The notes under the pieces: model-generated
Databases searched by the model: none
What the model saw: only the letters and a program-made list of their open reading frames with translations
Told to the model about the DNA's origin: nothing
Translations under genes and position numbers: made by a program
Shown here: positions 1 to 8,269 of the stretch, one piece after another
How the letters are laid out: each line of letters opens with the position of its first letter
How positions within the stretch are numbered: the first letter of the stretch is position 1
Source: G942493375 sp942493375
GTDB taxonomy: Bacteria > Armatimonadota > UBA5829
Length of the DNA stretch: 64,000 nucleotides
Direction: 5' to 3'
Assembly (NCBI GenBank): GCA_942493375.1
Contig: OW818698.1
Coordinates: 372,001-436,000 of the forward strand

Positions 1-1
1 C

Positions 2-79
2 ATGGCTAATGTGGTAGCACGTCGAAGCTACCCTGCGGTTTTGATGATGACGGTTGCGAATGTAGAAGTGCGTGACTAG
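2..79 (+). CDS. Possible 3' end of a gene entering from the left
   Basis: Frame 2 is open from the window edge to a TAG at 77-79, while the other two forward frames stop within the first 15 bases. The 25 visible codons include an ATG at position 2, but this is more likely an internal codon of a longer gene. No family is recognisable from so short a tail, and a chance open stretch is possible. Confidence 0.3.
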   Translation: MANVVARRSYPAVLMMTVANVEVRD

Positions 80-146
80 TTCCAATGACCTCTCACAGCT
101 GTTATCATATAGGCTGATTGTCATTTCAGACTGTTTATTGACAGAT

Positions 147-174
147 TTTACAAACATCTCTTGCCTGATATAAT
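147..174 (+). promoter_or_regulatory. Putative sigma70-type promoter for the GH16-like gene
   Basis: TTTACA (147-152) is followed after 16 bp by a perfect TATAAT (169-174). Transcription from here would give a leader of about 115 nt before the ATG at 297. A TTGACA at 138-143 also lies upstream, but its 25-bp spacing to the -10 box is too long. Confidence 0.5.
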
Positions 175-296
175 GGTGTATACCTGATGTGAATATGAAC
201 ACTTTCTAGAGCGATTACCTATATTAACGAGGCTAGAGACTCGGGATTGACAGTTCTTGTAGAATCTCCCAACAATCAGGAATTTGGTAACTACCC

Positions 297-1085
297 ATGC
301 AAAAATGGACATTTCTTATTATCTGCTTAATCCTAATATCGGTGAATAACATGGCATCGGCAGAAACTATTAACCCGATCCAGTTCAAGTTCGGCTATAG
401 CATTAACGCGCAAGGTATCAAACAACCAATCACCTGGTTTGTCAAAGATTATGAACTTGCAGGTCCCGGTCCAAACAGGTTCGACAGTGATTGTGTAAAG
501 CTGGATAAGGACAGCAAAGGCAATGTCAAAGCCGTCCGCTTGAAGATCAGAAATGTAGATGGAATCTGGAGATGCACTGAGATATACACTACCCAACGCT
601 TTGGACTTGGCACCTATGAGTTCAAAACTGAGGGAAGACTCGATAACTTCGATAAACAGATAGTTCTTGGTCTGTTCAGTTATCCCACTCCGGATGTTGG
701 GCCGGATGGAACATACGAAATAGACATCGAATTCTCCACATTCGGTGGAGGAAAAGACAAAGCCGGATGCTATGGCCTATGCCCATTAACAATGCCCTTG
801 CCAAAAGCAGAACAAACCTTCACCCCCAGCAAATCCCTAACCTCAACCCACCGGTTACTACGCGCAAAAGATACCGCATACTTCGCATCATATAACGGAT
901 TTTCTGTAAAACCAAAAAACCGATACGCCAATTGGTCCTATACAGCAAAACCAAATGACAACTATATCCACGACAAAGCAATGCCCGTACACATCAACCT
1001 CTGGCTCTTCCAGGGCCAACCACCCACCAACGCAAAAGAAGTAGAAATAATCCTAAAAGGATTCACATACACAGAACCCAAATAA
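297..1085 (+). CDS. Secreted GH16-like glycoside hydrolase
   Basis: Probable exported polysaccharide-cleaving enzyme of the GH16 (laminarinase/licheninase) jelly-roll fold. Residues 1-22 form a signal peptide with cleavage likely after MASA. EIDIE at residues 141-145 matches the GH16 catalytic E-x-D-x-E signature (E141 nucleophile, D143 helper, E145 acid/base). At 262 residues the protein is the size of a single GH16 domain with no extra binding module. There is no clear Shine-Dalgarno before the ATG at 297, so the start rests on the signal peptide. A sigma70-like promoter lies at 147-174. A second, only distantly similar GH16 protein with the agarase/carrageenase-type motif is encoded at 45254-46135. 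Substrate cannot be assigned; a non-catalytic lectin-like role is possible but the intact motif argues for activity. Confidence 0.72.
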   Translation: MQKWTFLIICLILISVNNMASAETINPIQFKFGYSINAQGIKQPITWFVKDYELAGPGPNRFDSDCVKLDKDSKGNVKAVRLKIRNVDGIWRCTEIYTTQRFGLGTYEFKTEGRLDNFDKQIVLGLFSYPTPDVGPDGTYEIDIEFSTFGGGKDKAGCYGLCPLTMPLPKAEQTFTPSKSLTSTHRLLRAKDTAYFASYNGFSVKPKNRYANWSYTAKPNDNYIHDKAMPVHINLWLFQGQPPTNAKEVEIILKGFTYTEPK

Positions 1086-1112
1086 ATATCAAAACTGTTT
1101 CACTTCATACCG

Positions 1113-1410
1113 ATTTTTCCGTGTATCCCGTGTATTCCGTGGTTAAATATCTCCCCAAAAAATCTGCGTAAATCTGCGAGATCAAGAGTATTCGGAATCT
1201 GAATCCTAACGTTCTATTTCCGAATACTCCTGCGGATAATTCCCATTCCCACCTTCTCTCTCATTTTCCGTGTATTCCGTGTATTCCGTGGTTAATCATC
1301 TCCCCAAAAAATCTGCGTAAATCTGCGAAATCTGCGGATAATCATTCTCCCCGTCCCCCTATCTCCCCGTCCCCAAGTCCCCCAGTCTCCCCTTCTCCCA
1401 AAATTTTCCG
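1113..1410. repeat. Duplicated composite CCGTGTATTCC / CTGCGTAAATC repeat plus C-rich tract
   Basis: The gap 1086-1507 holds two copies (about 1113-1180 and 1265-1342) of a composite made of CCGTGTATTCCGTGGTTA followed by ATCTGCGTAAATCTGCG. The same pieces recur in other gaps of this window (about 25086, 31273, 35485, 38787, 40408 and 57925, and inverted at 31124, 34149, 40231). From 1343 to 1410 there is a CTCCCC/GTCCCC pyrimidine tract, echoed at 14890-14915. No gene is visible here. Confidence 0.8.
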
Positions 1411-1445
1411 TGGTTAAAAATCCCCCACCTTCCAAAGCCAAATGA

Positions 1446-1459
1446 AAGCTGATATCATG
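1446..1459 (+). promoter_or_regulatory. Shared 14-mer upstream of melA (candidate operator)
   Basis: AAGCTGATATCATG contains the perfect palindrome TGATATCA. The identical 14-mer occurs at 9092-9105, ahead of another predicted sugar enzyme. Both copies begin 62-63 bp before the start codon. The flanking DNA is unrelated, so it does not look like part of a dispersed repeat. Confidence 0.35.
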
Positions 1460-1507
1460 TAGCCGAGATTGTTGTGGTCTTGAATAGTTACTGTGAGGTT
1501 ATTGTAA

Positions 1508-2806
1508 ATGGCAAAGATTGTATTAATTGGCGCAGGGAGCGTCATTTTCTCTAAACATATCATCTCCGACTGCCTCTCCTATCCGGAGCTTCGGGATTCC
1601 GAGTTTGCTCTGTTCGATATAAGTGAGTCCAGATTAAAGACAGCTGAGCTTATGGCTAAGCATGTAGCTAAGGCCTGGAATGCAAATCCAAAGATAGTAG
1701 CTACAACAGACCCGGTTGTGGCCTTAACTGGTGCTGATTATGCAGTAAATATGATCCAGGTTGGCGGATACGAGCCCTGCACAGTCACAGACTTTGAGAT
1801 ACCTAAGAAATACGGACTTCGCCAGACTATTGCTGACACATTGGGAATCGGTGGAATATTCCGTTCACTCCGAACAATCCCTGTAATGCTCAAATATGCC
1901 CGCATAATGGAAGAAGTCTGTCCGGATGTCACTTTCCTGAACTACGTGAACCCGATGGCTATGAACACCTGGGCGGTTTTGAAAGCAACCAAGATCAAAA
2001 CTGTCGGTCTCTGCCACAGCGTGCAGGGCAGCCATCATCACCTTTGCACAGCAATTGGAGTAGACCCGAAGGAAGTTAACTTCACCTGTGCAGGTATCAA
2101 CCATATGGCGTTCTACTTAAAACTGGAGCACAATGGAGAAGACATCTACCCAAGGATTAGAAAGATAGTTAATAGTGGGGAGTATTATCCTGAGTGGGAC
2201 CGCGTGAGATTATCCGTAATGAAAAAGATCGGATACTATATAACCGAGTCCAGCGAGCACTTCAGTGAATATGTCCCCTGGTTCATCAAATCCGGACAGC
2301 CGGACCTGATTGAAAAATACAACATACCGCTGGATGAGTATATCACCAGATGTATCAATCAGAATGCCAGCTGGGATTCAATGGCCAAGGAGCTTGAAGA
2401 AGGCAAAGGGTTCGAGAACCTTGAACAGTCCACTGAGTATGGTTCCAGAATTATTATGGCAATGGAGACTGGTGTCCCAACGCTCATCCACGGCAGTGTG
2501 CTCAACTATGGACTGATCGACAACCTGCCGACCGGGTGCTGCGTTGAGGTACCCTGCCTGATAGACAAGAACGGCATCCAGCCTGTGCGTGTAGGTTCAC
2601 TTCCTCCGCACCTGGCTGCATTGGACCGAACGAATATCAATGTGCAGGAAATGGTCGTCGAAGCTGCCCTTACAGGCAACAGAGACTACACATACTATGC
2701 AGCAATGCTGGATCCCCACACCGCCGCAGAGCTTTCACTGGATCAGATCTACTCCCTGGTAGACGATCTATACGAAGCCCACGGCGACTGGATCCCATCA
2801 GCATAA
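1508..2806 (+). CDS. melA: GH4 alpha-galactosidase (MelA type)
   Basis: Cytoplasmic NAD- and metal-dependent glycosidase of family GH4, which hydrolyses alpha-galactosides by an oxidation/elimination route instead of a two-carboxylate mechanism. The N-terminus carries the Rossmann motif GAGS (8-11). The catalytic metal is expected at Cys169 in GLCHSVQG and His199 in AGINHMAF, both in contexts very close to E. coli MelA. The asparagine of NPMAMN (148-153) is also family-conserved. Length (432 residues) is normal for the family. The ATG at 1508 is preceded by GAGG about 10 nt upstream. It appears to stand alone: an upstream repeat-filled gap and 230 bp of palindromes separate it from hisD. The 14-mer at 1446-1459 may be its operator. 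GH4 specificity varies, so another alpha-hexoside is possible. Confidence 0.85.
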   Translation: MAKIVLIGAGSVIFSKHIISDCLSYPELRDSEFALFDISESRLKTAELMAKHVAKAWNANPKIVATTDPVVALTGADYAVNMIQVGGYEPCTVTDFEIPKKYGLRQTIADTLGIGGIFRSLRTIPVMLKYARIMEEVCPDVTFLNYVNPMAMNTWAVLKATKIKTVGLCHSVQGSHHHLCTAIGVDPKEVNFTCAGINHMAFYLKLEHNGEDIYPRIRKIVNSGEYYPEWDRVRLSVMKKIGYYITESSEHFSEYVPWFIKSGQPDLIEKYNIPLDEYITRCINQNASWDSMAKELEEGKGFENLEQSTEYGSRIIMAMETGVPTLIHGSVLNYGLIDNLPTGCCVEVPCLIDKNGIQPVRVGSLPPHLAALDRTNINVQEMVVEAALTGNRDYTYYAAMLDPHTAAELSLDQIYSLVDDLYEAHGDWIPSA

Positions 2807-2830
2807 ACTAAACGTAGCGGAGGACTTTGG

Positions 2831-2910
2831 TGTTTCGGGACTTGAGGGTTGGACATTCTAGTGTTGGAGTAACCAACAAACCTAACACCCAACCCGGAAG
2901 TCCCGAAACA
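2831..2910. repeat. 80-bp palindrome family, copy 1
   Basis: Begins TGTTTCGGGACTT and ends with the inverse AAGTCCCGAAACA, around a CCAACAAACCTAAC/GTTGG core with the loop AGTAA. The inner left arm is degenerate. It lies in the melA-hisD gap in direct tandem with copy 2. Other copies are at 10736-10815 and 54956-55036. Confidence 0.9.
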
Positions 2911-2928
2911 GAGACCACTGTTTCTCGG

Positions 2929-3008
2929 TGTTTCGGGACTTGAGGGTTGGACATGCTAATGTTGGAGTAACCAACAAACCTAACATCCAACCCGGAAGTC
3001 CCGAAACA
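2929..3008. repeat. 80-bp palindrome family, copy 2
   Basis: Direct tandem neighbour of copy 1 after an 18-bp spacer, with the same ends TGTTTCGGGACTT / AAGTCCCGAAACA. It stops 28 bp before the hisD start, so its hairpin would lie in the hisD leader and could act on hisD expression; that effect is inferred only. Confidence 0.9.
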
Positions 3009-3036
3009 AAGATCACTGTGTTCAGACAGGTATAAA

Positions 3037-4320
3037 ATGAAGAAACTAAACACAAAAACTGATAGCCTTGAGACTTGCCTGCTTGCACTTGCCCCGCCGT
3101 CCGGAGCTGAATCGGAGAAGATCACCGCGACCGTTTCGGATATATTGGCGCAGGTAAAATCCAGGGGAGATGAAGCAGTACTTGAGTATGAGCGCAAGTT
3201 CGATTGCCCCACTCTGGAAAATCTGCTGGTAACTGAGCAGGAGATTGCTGACGCTAGAGCTAAAGTCAGTCCGGAACTCCTGGCTGCTATTCGAACAGCA
3301 AAAGCCAATATCGAAGCATATCATCGCAAGCAGATAAGGCAGTCCTGGGTAGATTTCGGCGAAGACTTCAGCTATGGGCAGATAGTCAGGCCGATTGAAC
3401 GCGTTGCGTTCTATGCCCCCGGAGGCCTTGCACCATATCCCAGCACAGTGTTAATGGCTGCGATACCCGGTGTAGTTGCCGGTGTGGATGAACTGGTAAT
3501 GGCAACTCCTCCGCGCAAAGATGGCACCATTCACGAAGCTATGCTGGTTGCTGCTGATGAATGCGGAGTCAGGAAGATATACAAAATCGGCGGCGCGCAG
3601 GCGATTGGAGCCCTGGCATTCGGCACAGCAAGTATCAGCCGGGTAGACAAAATAGTCGGCCCCGGAAACGCATGGGTTGCTGAGGGTAAACGACAGGTGT
3701 TCGGAATCGTCGGTATAGACCAGATAGCCGGTCCCAGTGAGATACTGGTCATAGCCGATGACTCAGCCAATCCTGCCTATGTTGCAGCAGACATACTCTC
3801 GCAGGCTGAACACGCGGGAGACTCCAGATGTGTGCTTGTAACGTGCTGCGAAAGCATTGCCAGCCAGGTCGAAGTTGAACTCGAAAAGCAGACTGCTGCA
3901 GCTTCAAGAGCTGATCTCATTCGTGAATCTCTAGCCAATAACGGCGTAATGATAGTTGCCAAAGACATGGATGAGTGCGTCCTGTTGGCTAACGCATTCG
4001 CACCGGAGCACCTTGAGATAGCTACAAAAGATCCCTGGGAAGTCCTGAGAGGCATCAAAAACGCTGGAGCAATTATGCTCGGTCACTACACGCCAGTCCC
4101 GCTCTGCGATTTCGCAGCCGGTCCAAACCACACCCTGCCAACATCCGGAACCGCACGTTTCAGCTCCGGGTTGAGTGTAGATGACTACGTAAAGAAATCA
4201 GGTCTGGTAGCATATTCAAAGCCAGGTCTGGATAGAATAGGCCCAACCGTAATAACAATGGCCGAAGCCGAAGGCTTCGAAGCCCACGCGAATACAGTAA
4301 AGATAAGAAACAACTCGTAA
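3037..4320 (+). CDS. hisD: Histidinol dehydrogenase
   Basis: Zinc-dependent enzyme catalysing the last two steps of histidine synthesis, L-histidinol to L-histidine with two NAD+. All landmark residues are present: zinc ligands Gln256 and His259 in SQAEH, catalytic Glu324-His325 in FAPEHLE, Asp358 in the PVPLCDFAAG block, and His417 near the C-terminus. GPGNAWV at 208-214 is the NAD-site signature. Length (427) is normal. The ATG at 3037 has only a weak ribosome site (AGG, 7 nt upstream) and sits just behind two 80-bp palindromes. hisB follows 257 bp downstream on the same strand, separated by a GC-rich inverted repeat that could cut transcription. No other his genes are in the window. Confidence 0.97.
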   Translation: MKKLNTKTDSLETCLLALAPPSGAESEKITATVSDILAQVKSRGDEAVLEYERKFDCPTLENLLVTEQEIADARAKVSPELLAAIRTAKANIEAYHRKQIRQSWVDFGEDFSYGQIVRPIERVAFYAPGGLAPYPSTVLMAAIPGVVAGVDELVMATPPRKDGTIHEAMLVAADECGVRKIYKIGGAQAIGALAFGTASISRVDKIVGPGNAWVAEGKRQVFGIVGIDQIAGPSEILVIADDSANPAYVAADILSQAEHAGDSRCVLVTCCESIASQVEVELEKQTAAASRADLIRESLANNGVMIVAKDMDECVLLANAFAPEHLEIATKDPWEVLRGIKNAGAIMLGHYTPVPLCDFAAGPNHTLPTSGTARFSSGLSVDDYVKKSGLVAYSKPGLDRIGPTVITMAEAEGFEAHANTVKIRNNS

Positions 4321-4369
4321 GCGCAAAAGCACCCAAAACACCGAATCCCCTCACAAAATTTGCACTAGC

Positions 4370-4467
4370 AATTCCCCCTTGGAGAAGGGGGGTTAGGGGG
4401 GATTGAAGAATGTTACAGATATATGCCGGGAAATCAATCCCCCTAACCCCCTTCTCCAAGGGGGAAT
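4370..4467. repeat. Large inverted repeat (CCCCCTTGGAGAAGGGGG type)
   Basis: Left arm 4370-4406 and right arm 4433-4467 are near-perfect inverses that start AATTCCCCC and include the strings GGGGTTAGGGGG / CCCCCTAACCCC. A third partial copy is at 4480-4498. The family recurs at 22702-22816. It occupies the hisD-hisB gap and would form a very stable hairpin. Confidence 0.9.
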
Positions 4468-4577
4468 TAGGTGCTGCCGTTTCTCCAAGGGGGAATTTAT
4501 ATTGCTGCTTTTCATGGGTAGTAACGAACCCCAGGATTAAGCAGTAACAATTCTAGACAATAAAATGGAGGCATCCG

Positions 4578-5165
4578 ATGTCCAGGTCCTGCCGGATTGA
4601 ACGTAAGACAAACGAGACTGATATTACTGCCGATATATGCCTTGATGGTACCGGTGAGAGCACTATAGACACCGGGATCGGCTTCCTTAACCACATGCTG
4701 ATCCTTTTAGCCAAACACTCTATGTGTGATCTGAGCATCACCTGCAAAGGTGACCTTGACGTAGACTCCCATCACACCGTTGAAGATGTTGGAATAGTGC
4801 TCGGGCAGGCTATAATCAGGTCACTCGGAGACAAAGTCGGTATCACCAGGTACGGGACCGCATTCGTGCCGATGGACGAAGCCCTGGTTATGACCGCTTT
4901 GGATTTCAGCGGCCGAGGTTCCCTTTTCACCAATCTTGATATACCCAGGGAGATTCTAGGCAGTTTCGACACCGAGATGACCAGAGAGTTCTTCACTGCG
5001 CTGACCTCCAATGCCGGAATCAATGCGCATATCAAGCAGCTGGATGGAGACAACTCCCACCACATCATCGAAGCCGCGTTCAAATCCTTCGCCAGAGCAC
5101 TGAAACAAGCTATAACAATCGACCCGCGCGTTCAGGGTGTACCGTCAACCAAGGGAGTCTTGTAG
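4578..5165 (+). CDS. hisB: Imidazoleglycerol-phosphate dehydratase
   Basis: Histidine pathway step six: converts imidazole glycerol phosphate to imidazole acetol phosphate using two Mn ions. The two quasi-repeated metal-binding motifs are visible: DSHHTVED (His65, His66, Glu69) and, near residue 160, NSHHIIEAAFKS. The early FLNHM motif (His39) completes the site. At 195 residues it is the monofunctional form, without the HisB phosphatase domain seen in enterobacteria. GGAGG sits 7 nt before the ATG. The next gene starts only 6 bp after the stop, so the downstream UroD-type genes are probably transcribed with it. Confidence 0.97.
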   Translation: MSRSCRIERKTNETDITADICLDGTGESTIDTGIGFLNHMLILLAKHSMCDLSITCKGDLDVDSHHTVEDVGIVLGQAIIRSLGDKVGITRYGTAFVPMDEALVMTALDFSGRGSLFTNLDIPREILGSFDTEMTREFFTALTSNAGINAHIKQLDGDNSHHIIEAAFKSFARALKQAITIDPRVQGVPSTKGVL

Positions 5166-5171
5166 AAGAAT

Positions 5172-6305
5172 ATGAGATCAGGCAGCGTATATCTCGATCG
5201 ATTCGCATCAACGTTAGCCCATCAACCGGTGGACAGGTGCCCTATTGACCTCGGAGGCACTCCGCAGGCAGGTGTTGACAGTCCACAGACCGTAATCGAT
5301 CTCGCCAGCATTCTGGGCTTTAGCGCTCCAGCCCCGGATAGTTACAACATGTTCGATGTCCGGGTTCTGGAAGCTCTGGATGTCGATTTCCGCCAGGTCG
5401 GTATACTTGTCCCATTTGAAACAAAATGGAATGAGCAGAACAGCGAAACGGAATTCACCGACTGCTATGGAATCCGCTACCGGTTCAGCGGGATGTACTG
5501 GGAGATAGTCGGAGGAGCGCTCTGGGGTGCAGATATCGACGCCATCGCTGCCTACGATTTCCCCACCCTTGATCAAGTTCCCAATGGTATCTTTGACGAC
5601 ATCGAAAAACGTGCGAAACAGTTGCACGATGAAAACAAATACGTCATCGCCGGTTCTCACCCCGTACTGGGAGTATTAGAGCTTGCTTGCTGGTTATGCG
5701 GCTACGATCAGATAATGACCATGATGGCACTTGACCCTGAATACATAAATCTGCTGTTTGGCAAAATCCTCGATTTCCAGAAACCGATTATTGCGGAATA
5801 CTACCGAAGACTTGGCAAATACATTGACCTTACAACCAGCGGGGACGATTTCGGAACCCAAAAGTGCCTGTTTATGTCACCGAATATGTTCCGGGAGTTC
5901 GTCAAACCCTACTTCCAAAAGCGCATCGAATACACAGCTAGGTTCACCGATGCTGTCTATATGCACCATACCTGTGGAAGCGTCTTCGATATAATCCTGG
6001 ACCTTGCCGAAATAGGCGTTAAAATCCTGAACCCCATCCAACCAAACGCCACAAACATGGAACCTGAAAAGCTCAAAGCTGCTTATGGAGACATAATGGT
6101 ATTCCACGGTGGATTGGATACTCAGCAGGTTCTGCCGACTAATGATCCGGCAATAATCGACCAGGCTGTTGATCGTTTAGTTGCAGCAATGCAGCCTCAA
6201 AAGAGCGGAGGATTCATATTCGCTGGAGCCCACTGCATCCAGCCGGATGTTTCCCCTGAAGCAGTTATTCGGATGTTCCGTAGAGCACTAGAGGTTCAAC
6301 AATGA
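5172..6305 (+). CDS. Uroporphyrinogen-decarboxylase-fold protein (MtaA/CmuA-like)
   Basis: Cytoplasmic TIM-barrel protein of the URO-D superfamily. It carries the H-x-C-G motif (HHTCG, residues 265-269) that binds zinc in MtaA/MtbA/CmuA-type methyl-corrinoid:thiol methyltransferases, rather than the arginine-rich substrate pocket of HemE. GDDFGTQ at 224-230 is another family landmark. Length is 377 residues. It begins 6 bp after hisB and its stop overlaps the start of the next, related gene by 4 bp, so the pair is probably translated together. No corrinoid protein or partner methyltransferase is seen nearby, so the substrate is unknown. Many bacteria with large sugar-degradation inventories carry numerous such paralogues without known function. 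Confidence 0.8.
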   Translation: MRSGSVYLDRFASTLAHQPVDRCPIDLGGTPQAGVDSPQTVIDLASILGFSAPAPDSYNMFDVRVLEALDVDFRQVGILVPFETKWNEQNSETEFTDCYGIRYRFSGMYWEIVGGALWGADIDAIAAYDFPTLDQVPNGIFDDIEKRAKQLHDENKYVIAGSHPVLGVLELACWLCGYDQIMTMMALDPEYINLLFGKILDFQKPIIAEYYRRLGKYIDLTTSGDDFGTQKCLFMSPNMFREFVKPYFQKRIEYTARFTDAVYMHHTCGSVFDIILDLAEIGVKILNPIQPNATNMEPEKLKAAYGDIMVFHGGLDTQQVLPTNDPAIIDQAVDRLVAAMQPQKSGGFIFAGAHCIQPDVSPEAVIRMFRRALEVQQ

Positions 6306-7252
6306 CAAGCAGAGAGTTAGTCACCAGAGCAATCGAACGCACAAGCCCTGATCGTGTCCCTCTGTATTATACAAACAGAGACACCCAGCTCTCAGACCTT
6401 TACTGTGTAGGAGCTGGAGGTGCGACAGGTATTGCGCCGTCGGAACCTGGAATGACAGAATGGGGATTTGTTTGGGAGAGTCTGGACAAAACAATGGGAC
6501 AACCTCACACTCATCCTCTGGCAGATTCAAGGAATATTGCAACATATTGTCCCCCCGATCCTTATGCAGCCGGTAGATTCGACCATATGGAACAGACACT
6601 GCAAAATGCCGGTAATAAATTCCGCATGATGCACCTTGGAATAACGGGTTTCAACCAGGCTACGTTCCTGAGAGGTTTCGAAGCATTTTTAGAGGATTTA
6701 TACTGCGAACCCGATGACGCTGCAAAAGTCCTGGATTTTGTGATCGGGTATGAGACCGGTCTTATTGATCAGTCCAGTCAATATAACATCGATGCAATAG
6801 CATTCGGAGATGACTGGGGAACCCAGCAGGGTTTAATGATATCTCCAAACAAGTGGAAGGAAGTTTTCAAACCAAGGTACAAAGAGCAGTTCGATCTTAT
6901 ACACAAACAGGGCCGCAAAGTCTGGTATCACAGCTGCGGGAACGTGTGGGATATGATCCCGGATATGATCGAGATCGGTGTCGATGTATTTGAATTCCTC
7001 CAGCCGGATGTTTTCGGTGTAGAGAACTTAGCCAGAGAGTTCGGCGGTCACGTATCATTCGCCTGCTCCGTAGATCACCAGAGACGCGCAATAACCGGAA
7101 CCAGAGAAGAAATCTTCGCCTACACCCGCCTCCTCAGAGACACCCTGGGTTCATTCAACGGAGGATACATAGGATATCTGGAGTTCTACGACAGCATGGG
7201 CATGACCGAACAAACCTACCAATGGATCCACGAAGCATTCCAGTCACTGTAA
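6302..7252 (+). CDS. Uroporphyrinogen-decarboxylase-fold protein, second of pair
   Basis: Second URO-D superfamily TIM-barrel protein (316 residues), shorter than its neighbour. It has the same probable zinc motif, HSCG at 210-213, and GDDWGTQQG at 169-177. The ATG overlaps the upstream TGA in an ATGA junction, indicating translational coupling and possibly a heteromeric complex. The two proteins share motif order but are clearly diverged. The upstream hisB linkage may be mere co-transcription. A methyl-transfer or demethylation role is inferred from the family; a heme-pathway role is unlikely. Confidence 0.78.
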   Translation: MTSRELVTRAIERTSPDRVPLYYTNRDTQLSDLYCVGAGGATGIAPSEPGMTEWGFVWESLDKTMGQPHTHPLADSRNIATYCPPDPYAAGRFDHMEQTLQNAGNKFRMMHLGITGFNQATFLRGFEAFLEDLYCEPDDAAKVLDFVIGYETGLIDQSSQYNIDAIAFGDDWGTQQGLMISPNKWKEVFKPRYKEQFDLIHKQGRKVWYHSCGNVWDMIPDMIEIGVDVFEFLQPDVFGVENLAREFGGHVSFACSVDHQRRAITGTREEIFAYTRLLRDTLGSFNGGYIGYLEFYDSMGMTEQTYQWIHEAFQSL

Positions 7253-7393
7253 TAATCAAAAGTGCTCCCCTCCTGGTATACATCCACCCACATTTGGTGA
7301 ACGCATAACCCATTCCCTCTTGGAGGGAGAGGGGGATTGATTCTCTTCACAATTCCTCTCTGAGCGTCGTACGCGGGATTGTGGAGTAGAATA

Positions 7394-7438
7394 CCCCGCT
7401 AGCCCTGAGTAGCCACAGGCGTATCGAAGGGCGGACGG
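7394..7438. repeat. CTGAGTAGC / GTATCGAAGG dispersed repeat, copy 1
   Basis: Core of a short dispersed repeat, usually CTAGTCCTGAGTAGCG then AAGCGCGTATCGAAGGACGG. Other copies: about 8124, 11543, 11722, 34290, 34363 (inverted), 42577, 42674, 44341, 52978, 53023, 53065 and 58925. The rest of the gap 7253-7564 shows nothing I can interpret. Confidence 0.85.
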
Positions 7439-7564
7439 TAATCCACTCATGTTATGCTGAACTACCAAAGTTTGACTCTTGACCTCAAAAACGTGTATAT
7501 TGAACCCATCGCCTGAGCTTATTTACCTGGCGAAATATATGAATAAATGGATGAACCCTGATCA

Positions 7565-8086
7565 GTGGGCATTAATTACATGAGGTGGATCAAACTTCTC
7601 AGGTGGACAGCTGTCATCACAACATTGGCAGCGCTGATGCTGATTCTGGCTGTTACATTGCTGATGCGCTATCCAGCAGTCTCAAATATAGCTGAATGCC
7701 AGCTCAATTTACCTGATATTTACGGAGCTGTAGAGCGTTACAAAGCCACACACGACGACCAATATCCACCGAATCTAGATATTTTACGTAAAGAATACAT
7801 GAAGGACACTTCTGTTCTGATCTGTCCGATGGATAAATCAAAATCCGGCAAGACCAGCTATACATATACTCCTCCAAAGGGTGAAGCTAACGACGATGAT
7901 GTACTCATCAGCTGCAACCGTCATAGAGTACGCCCGGAACTCCCGGTGATTGAGGTATATATTACAGTTGATGGAGTCGCTGGATTCAAACCGGAACCGG
8001 AAGACACAACTCCAAAGAAGCCTGATACAAATGTTGCAAAACCAACAGTATCAAAGGACAAATCACCAGCGCCAAAAACTCCTTAA
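7565..8086 (+). CDS. Membrane-anchored pilin-like protein
   Basis: Unknown protein of 173 residues with a short basic N-terminus (MRWIKLLRW), one hydrophobic helix (about residues 13-36) and an extracytoplasmic domain. The layout, with DIYGAVERYKATHDDQYPPNLDIL after the helix, a C-P-x-D segment and a late CNRH string, resembles the pseudopilin/DUF1559-like proteins numerous in Armatimonadota and Planctomycetota, but the helix lacks a clear prepilin cleavage site. The last 40 residues are rich in Pro, Lys and Thr and probably disordered. The start is uncertain: GTG at 7565 or ATG at 7580, neither with a strong ribosome site. It converges on the Spy-like gene and shares a bidirectional terminator with it. 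Confidence 0.55.
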   Translation: MGINYMRWIKLLRWTAVITTLAALMLILAVTLLMRYPAVSNIAECQLNLPDIYGAVERYKATHDDQYPPNLDILRKEYMKDTSVLICPMDKSKSGKTSYTYTPPKGEANDDDVLISCNRHRVRPELPVIEVYITVDGVAGFKPEPEDTTPKKPDTNVAKPTVSKDKSPAPKTP

Positions 8087-8093
8087 TTTGGAA

Positions 8094-8200
8094 GAGTTCA
8101 GTCTATTGCATATTGACCTAAAGTCCGTTCGTGCTGAGTAGCGCAAAGCGCGTATCGAAGTATGAATGGACTTTAAATTCTCACAAAACTGAACTGTTAC
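8094..8200. repeat. GTTCAGT-ended palindromic element, copy 1
   Basis: A 107-bp element from GAGTTCAGTC to ACTGAACTGTTAC with the CTGAGTAGCGC core inside. It starts 8 bp after the preceding stop codon. It is nearly identical to 42548-42655 and related to 44307-44414 and 58891-59020. Confidence 0.88.
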
Positions 8201-8220
8201 CTTAATTTTAAGATATACAA

Positions 8221-8258
8221 AAAGCATGGCAGATATTATTTCCGCCATGCTTTTTTTA
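8221..8258. terminator. Bidirectional intrinsic terminator
   Basis: Stem GCATGGC (8225-8231) pairs with GCCATGC (8245-8251), flanked by AAAA on the left and a run of seven T on the right. It lies between convergent genes and has A/T flanks on both sides, so it can serve both. Confidence 0.85.
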
Positions 8259-8269
8259 CCTTCAATATC

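Noticed and set aside
247..252. TTGACA before the first gene as a -35 box
   Set aside because: No acceptable -10 hexamer 16-18 bp downstream.
4370..4498. GC-rich palindrome as intrinsic terminator of hisD
   Set aside because: It is a member of a dispersed inverted-repeat family and lacks a T-run; a terminating effect is possible but not shown.
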